64,000 bases of DNA, taken from Sphingomonas sp. H160509. GTDB lineage: Bacteria; Pseudomonadota; Alphaproteobacteria; Sphingomonadales; Sphingomonadaceae. Below the pieces are notes generated by a model. It saw only the letters and a list, made by a program, of their open reading frames with translations, was not told where the DNA came from and ran no database searches. Positions 61,699 to 64,000 of this stretch are shown here, in pieces. The stretch is taken from contig NZ_JAMXSR020000002.1 of assembly GCF_024124765.2 (NCBI RefSeq), forward strand, positions 1,759,001 to 1,823,000. Direction: 5' to 3'. Position numbers and translations under genes: made by a program. Within the stretch, counting starts at the first letter, position 1; each line of letters opens with the position of its first letter.

Positions 61699-63483
61699 AT
61701 GATCCGACTCCGATCTCCCCTTTTCATCACGGCGTTGACGGTGCTGATGGCGTTCGCGGCGCTTGGCACGATCGTCGCGGGAGTCGCCTCGATCTACGGC
61801 CAGCGCGCCGCTCAAGACGCGCGCGCAGGCGTGCAAATGCGTGCGGTCCAGCAGACGCGGAGCAACCTTCGCCTGCTCGAAGCCGAGTTGCAGACCTATC
61901 GCCTGTTGCCGATCATGCTCGGCGAATACCCCGATGTTCGCGCGGCACTCGCGTCGGGCAAGGTCGACCCGGCGCTCAACACCAAGCTCGCGCTGCTGGC
62001 CGAACGCACCGGCGCCCCGGTGATCTACGCACTCGACACGCAGGGCATGGCGATCGCCGCTTCGAACGCCGGGCGCCCCGACAGCTTCCTTGGCCACGAC
62101 TACCGCTTCCGCGACTATTTCACCAAGGCGATGGCGTCGGGCGCAACCGAGTTCTTTGCGCTCGGCAGCGTCAGCGGGCGGCCGGGCCTGTACCTGTCAC
62201 GACGGATCGACCGCGCGGGTCGACCGCTCGGCGTGGTCGTGGTCAAGGTCGAGTTCGAGAAGATCGCACGCGCCTGGATCCAGGACCGGATGGCGACCTT
62301 CGTCATCGATCCCGACGGCGTAATCCTGATCTCCAGCGATCCGACGCTCGAATTTCGGGCCACCCGCCCGCTCTCGCCTTCACGCCGCGCCGAGCTGGTC
62401 GAGACGCGGCAGTTCGGGACGTCACCACTGGCCCCCCGCTCCACTGACACTCGCCGATGGGGTGTCACGGCTGCCCGACGGATCGCCTGCGATCACGGTG
62501 TCGCTTCCGGTACCGATCTCGGGCTGGCGGCTGGTCCATATGGAGCCGCTCGACGCTGCCCTGCGCACCGCCGCTGCGCGCACGCGCTGGGCGACCGCGA
62601 TCGCCGCGATGCTGACGATCGCGACGATGCTCGGCGCGTGGTGGCTGTACGAGCGGCGCAAGCGCAACGTCGGCGCGCGCGCGGAACTGGAGGCGGAGGT
62701 CGCACGCCGCACCGCCGAGCTCCGCGCCACCGCCGACCGCCTCCAGATCGAGGTCGAGCAGCGCGAGGCGTCCGACCAGCGGTTCCGCCAGGCCCGCGAG
62801 GAGCTGGCGCACGCCAACCGCGTCGGCTCGATCGGCACGATCACCGCCAGCGTCGCGCACGAGATCAACCAGCCCGTCGCCGCAATCCGCACCTTCGCCG
62901 ACAATGCCGCGGCGTTCCTCGACCGCGGCGAACCGGCGCGCGCGGCAAACAATCTCCAGTCGATCGTCGACCTCACCAGCCGGATCGGCACGATCACCGC
63001 CGGGCTCAGGCGCTATGCCCGGCGCGGCGCAGGCTCGATCGGCCCCGTCGCGCTCGACGAAGCGATCGACGGCGTCCGCCTGCTGATCGGCGACCGCTTC
63101 CGCGCCAAGGGCGTGACGCTGGACCTGCCGAACGGTCCCGAGGCGCGACTGACGGTGATCGCCGGCCGCGTCCGCCTGGAGCAGGTGCTGGTCAATCTCC
63201 TCCAGAACGCCCTCGACGCGGTCGCCGACCGACGAGATGCCCGGGTGAGCGTGACGGTCGGACGGAAAGGCCGCGACGTCGTCCTGACCGTCGCCGACAA
63301 CGGCCCCGGCATCGAGGCCGACATCGCCGACCACCTCTTCACCCCGTTCGCGACGAGCAAAAGGACGGCCTCGGCCTCGGCCTCGGCATCGCGCGCGACA
63401 TCATGACCGAGTTCGGCGGCACGCTCGACCTCGTCCCAGCACCCGAAGGCGCCATATTCCGTATGATCCTGGTGAAGGCATGA
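61699..63483 (+). CDS. dctB: DctB sensor histidine kinase (two frame errors)
   Basis: Inner-membrane sensor for C4-dicarboxylates. Restored ~594 residues. First TM SPLFITALTVLMAFAALGTI; periplasmic PAS-like sensor (YALDTQGMAIAASNAGRPDS, GHDYRFRDYFTKAMASG); second TM ATAIAAMLTIATMLGAWWLY; coiled coil; phospho-His in ASVAHEINQPVAAIRTFADN; ATPase DNGPGIE and DGLGLGLGIARDI. Breaks: six C 62432-62437 (five needed) and AAAA 63359-63362 (five needed). Overlaps dctD by 4 bases. Confidence 0.95.
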   Translation: MIRLRSPLFITALTVLMAFAALGTIVAGVASIYGQRAAQDARAGVQMRAVQQTRSNLRLLEAELQTYRLLPIMLGEYPDVRAALASGKVDPALNTKLALLAERTGAPVIYALDTQGMAIAASNAGRPDSFLGHDYRFRDYFTKAMASGATEFFALGSVSGRPGLYLSRRIDRAGRPLGVVVVKVEFEKIARAWIQDRMATFVIDPDGVILISSDPTLEFRATRPLSPSRRAELVETRQFGTSPLAPRSTDTRRWGVTAARRIACDHGVASGTDLGLAAGPYGAARRCPAHRRCAHALGDRDRRDADDRDDARRVVAVRAAQAQRRRARGTGGGGRTPHRRAPRHRRPPPDRGRAARGVRPAVPPGPRGAGARQPRRLDRHDHRQRRARDQPARRRNPHLRRQCRGVPRPRRTGARGKQSPVDRRPHQPDRHDHRRAQALCPARRRLDRPRRARRSDRRRPPADRRPLPRQGRDAGPAERSRGATDGDRRPRPPGAGAGQSPPERPRRGRRPTRCPGERDGRTERPRRRPDRRRQRPRHRGRHRRPPLHPVRDEQKDGLGLGLGIARDIMTEFGGTLDLVPAPEGAIFRMILVKA

Positions 63484-64000
63484 GCGAGCAAGCAGTTCTC
63501 TTGGTCGACGACGACGACGTCCTGCGCGGTGCGCTGGAGCAATCATTCGAACTCGCGGGCATCGCGGTGATTGCCGAGCGCGATCCGACCGTCGCGCTGG
63601 CCCGCGTGACCGCCGGTTTCGACGGCGCGGTGGTGTCCGACATCCGCATGCCGAAGATGGACGGCCTCGAACTCTTCCGCCGGATCGCCGCGATCGATCA
63701 CGAGATCCCGGTGCTGCTGATGACCGGCCACGGCGACGTCGCGATGGCGGTCGCCGCGCTCAAGAACGGCGCGTTCGACTTCATCCCCAAGCCCTTCGCG
63801 ACGGACCATTTGATCGCGGGGGGCACGCCGCGCGCTCGAAATGCGCCGCCTCGTGCTCGACAACCGCCGTCTCCGCGCCGCCGCCGAGGAAACGATCGGC
63901 GCCGAACCGCTGATCGGCGAGACCCCGGTGATGGTACGCCTCCGCGAAACGATGCGCCAGATCGCCCAGGCCGACATCGACGTGCTGGTCGAAGGCGAGA
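63480..64000 (+). CDS. dctD: DctD response regulator, sigma54 activator (truncated by window; one frame error)
   Basis: Receiver domain of an NtrC-type activator. [20 protein letters not shown], phospho-Asp in [14 protein letters not shown], Lys in [11 protein letters not shown]. The frame breaks at six G 63818-63823; five gives [20 protein letters not shown]. The visible part ends [10 protein letters not shown] at the start of the AAA+ domain, so the ATPase and HTH are off the window. It should activate dctA with sigma54, but I see no convincing -24/-12 site. Confidence 0.93.
   Translation, partial: MSEQAVLLVDDDDVLRGALEQSFELAGIAVIAERDPTVALARVTAGFDGAVVSDIRMPKMDGLELFRRIAAIDHEIPVLLMTGHGDVAMAVAALKNGAFDFIPKPFATDHLIAGGTPRARNAPPRARQPPSPRRRRGNDRRRTADRRDPGDGTPPRNDAPDRPGRHRRAGRRR

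Noticed and set aside
4153..63823. Programmed ribosomal frameshifting as the cause of the split genes
   Set aside because: Too many unrelated genes, no shared slippery heptamer or following structure, and nearly all need the same kind of base removal at runs.
4153..63823. Pseudogene decay or a degenerating genome
   Set aside because: Only homopolymer indels are seen; no premature substitutions or large deletions, and essential genes are hit as often as others.

Overview
The window is a high-GC alphaproteobacterial chromosome segment. Gene content points to a sphingomonad (Sphingomonas or a close relative): several TonB-dependent receptors, a De Ley-Doudoroff galactose branch, a PhaR/PhaC pair, CpdR, and an alginate-export-type porin. 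This assignment is inferred from protein families, not from a marker gene. No phage, integrase, insertion sequence or CRISPR array is visible. The region reads as ordinary chromosome with many palindromic intergenic repeats.

Layout. 1-2866: the end of an F-type ATP synthase operon (atpH-atpA-atpG, minus strand; atpG runs off the left edge). 3202-9330: dienelactone hydrolase, a short-chain dehydrogenase, Ada, a trypsin-like membrane protease and a CpaF-type ATPase. 9828-15546: a two-DTG retropepsin-like protein with PDZ, a GT-C-like membrane protein, then PhaR, a PhaC-like enzyme and a thiolase. 15699-27452: a large TonB receptor, alanine racemase, a cobalamin-riboswitch-controlled btuB-btuF-btuC-btuD operon and a third TonB receptor. 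27501-33390: small membrane proteins, an SDR, MsrB, an alpha/beta hydrolase read through into a yellow/MRJP-like beta-propeller, a catalase-like protein and tRNA-Val(GAC). 33436-37967: CpdR, an N-formylglutamate amidohydrolase and an Mfd-type helicase. 38050-44443: galactose dehydrogenase, a GntR regulator, dgoK-dgoA, then bioF-bioD-bioA. 44542-48137: a PHB-depolymerase-type esterase, a MATE pump, a 73-aa protein and a MAPEG protein. 48141-58309: valine/branched-chain catabolism (mmsB, enoyl-CoA hydratase, 3-hydroxyisobutyryl-CoA hydrolase, acyl-CoA dehydrogenases, mmsA) with a LysR regulator and a GIY-YIG protein. 58557-64000: porin, DctA, and the DctB/DctD two-component system (DctD cut by the right edge).

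Sequence quality dominates interpretation. About 41 single-base frame breaks interrupt about 32 otherwise well-conserved genes, including mfd, alr, bioF, bioA, phaR and cpdR. Every one lies in or beside a homopolymer. About 37 are one base too many (typically six G/C where five restore the frame) and about four are one base too few. I interpret these as consensus errors, not pseudogenes, and report each gene as one feature spanning its true limits, with the break noted. Lengths given for such genes are for the restored frame.

A second genome-level theme is paired, oppositely oriented palindromic repeats (REP/BIME-like) of at least three sequence families in most long intergenic spaces. One pair brackets a GIY-YIG nuclease gene, and its right arm encodes that protein's C-terminus.
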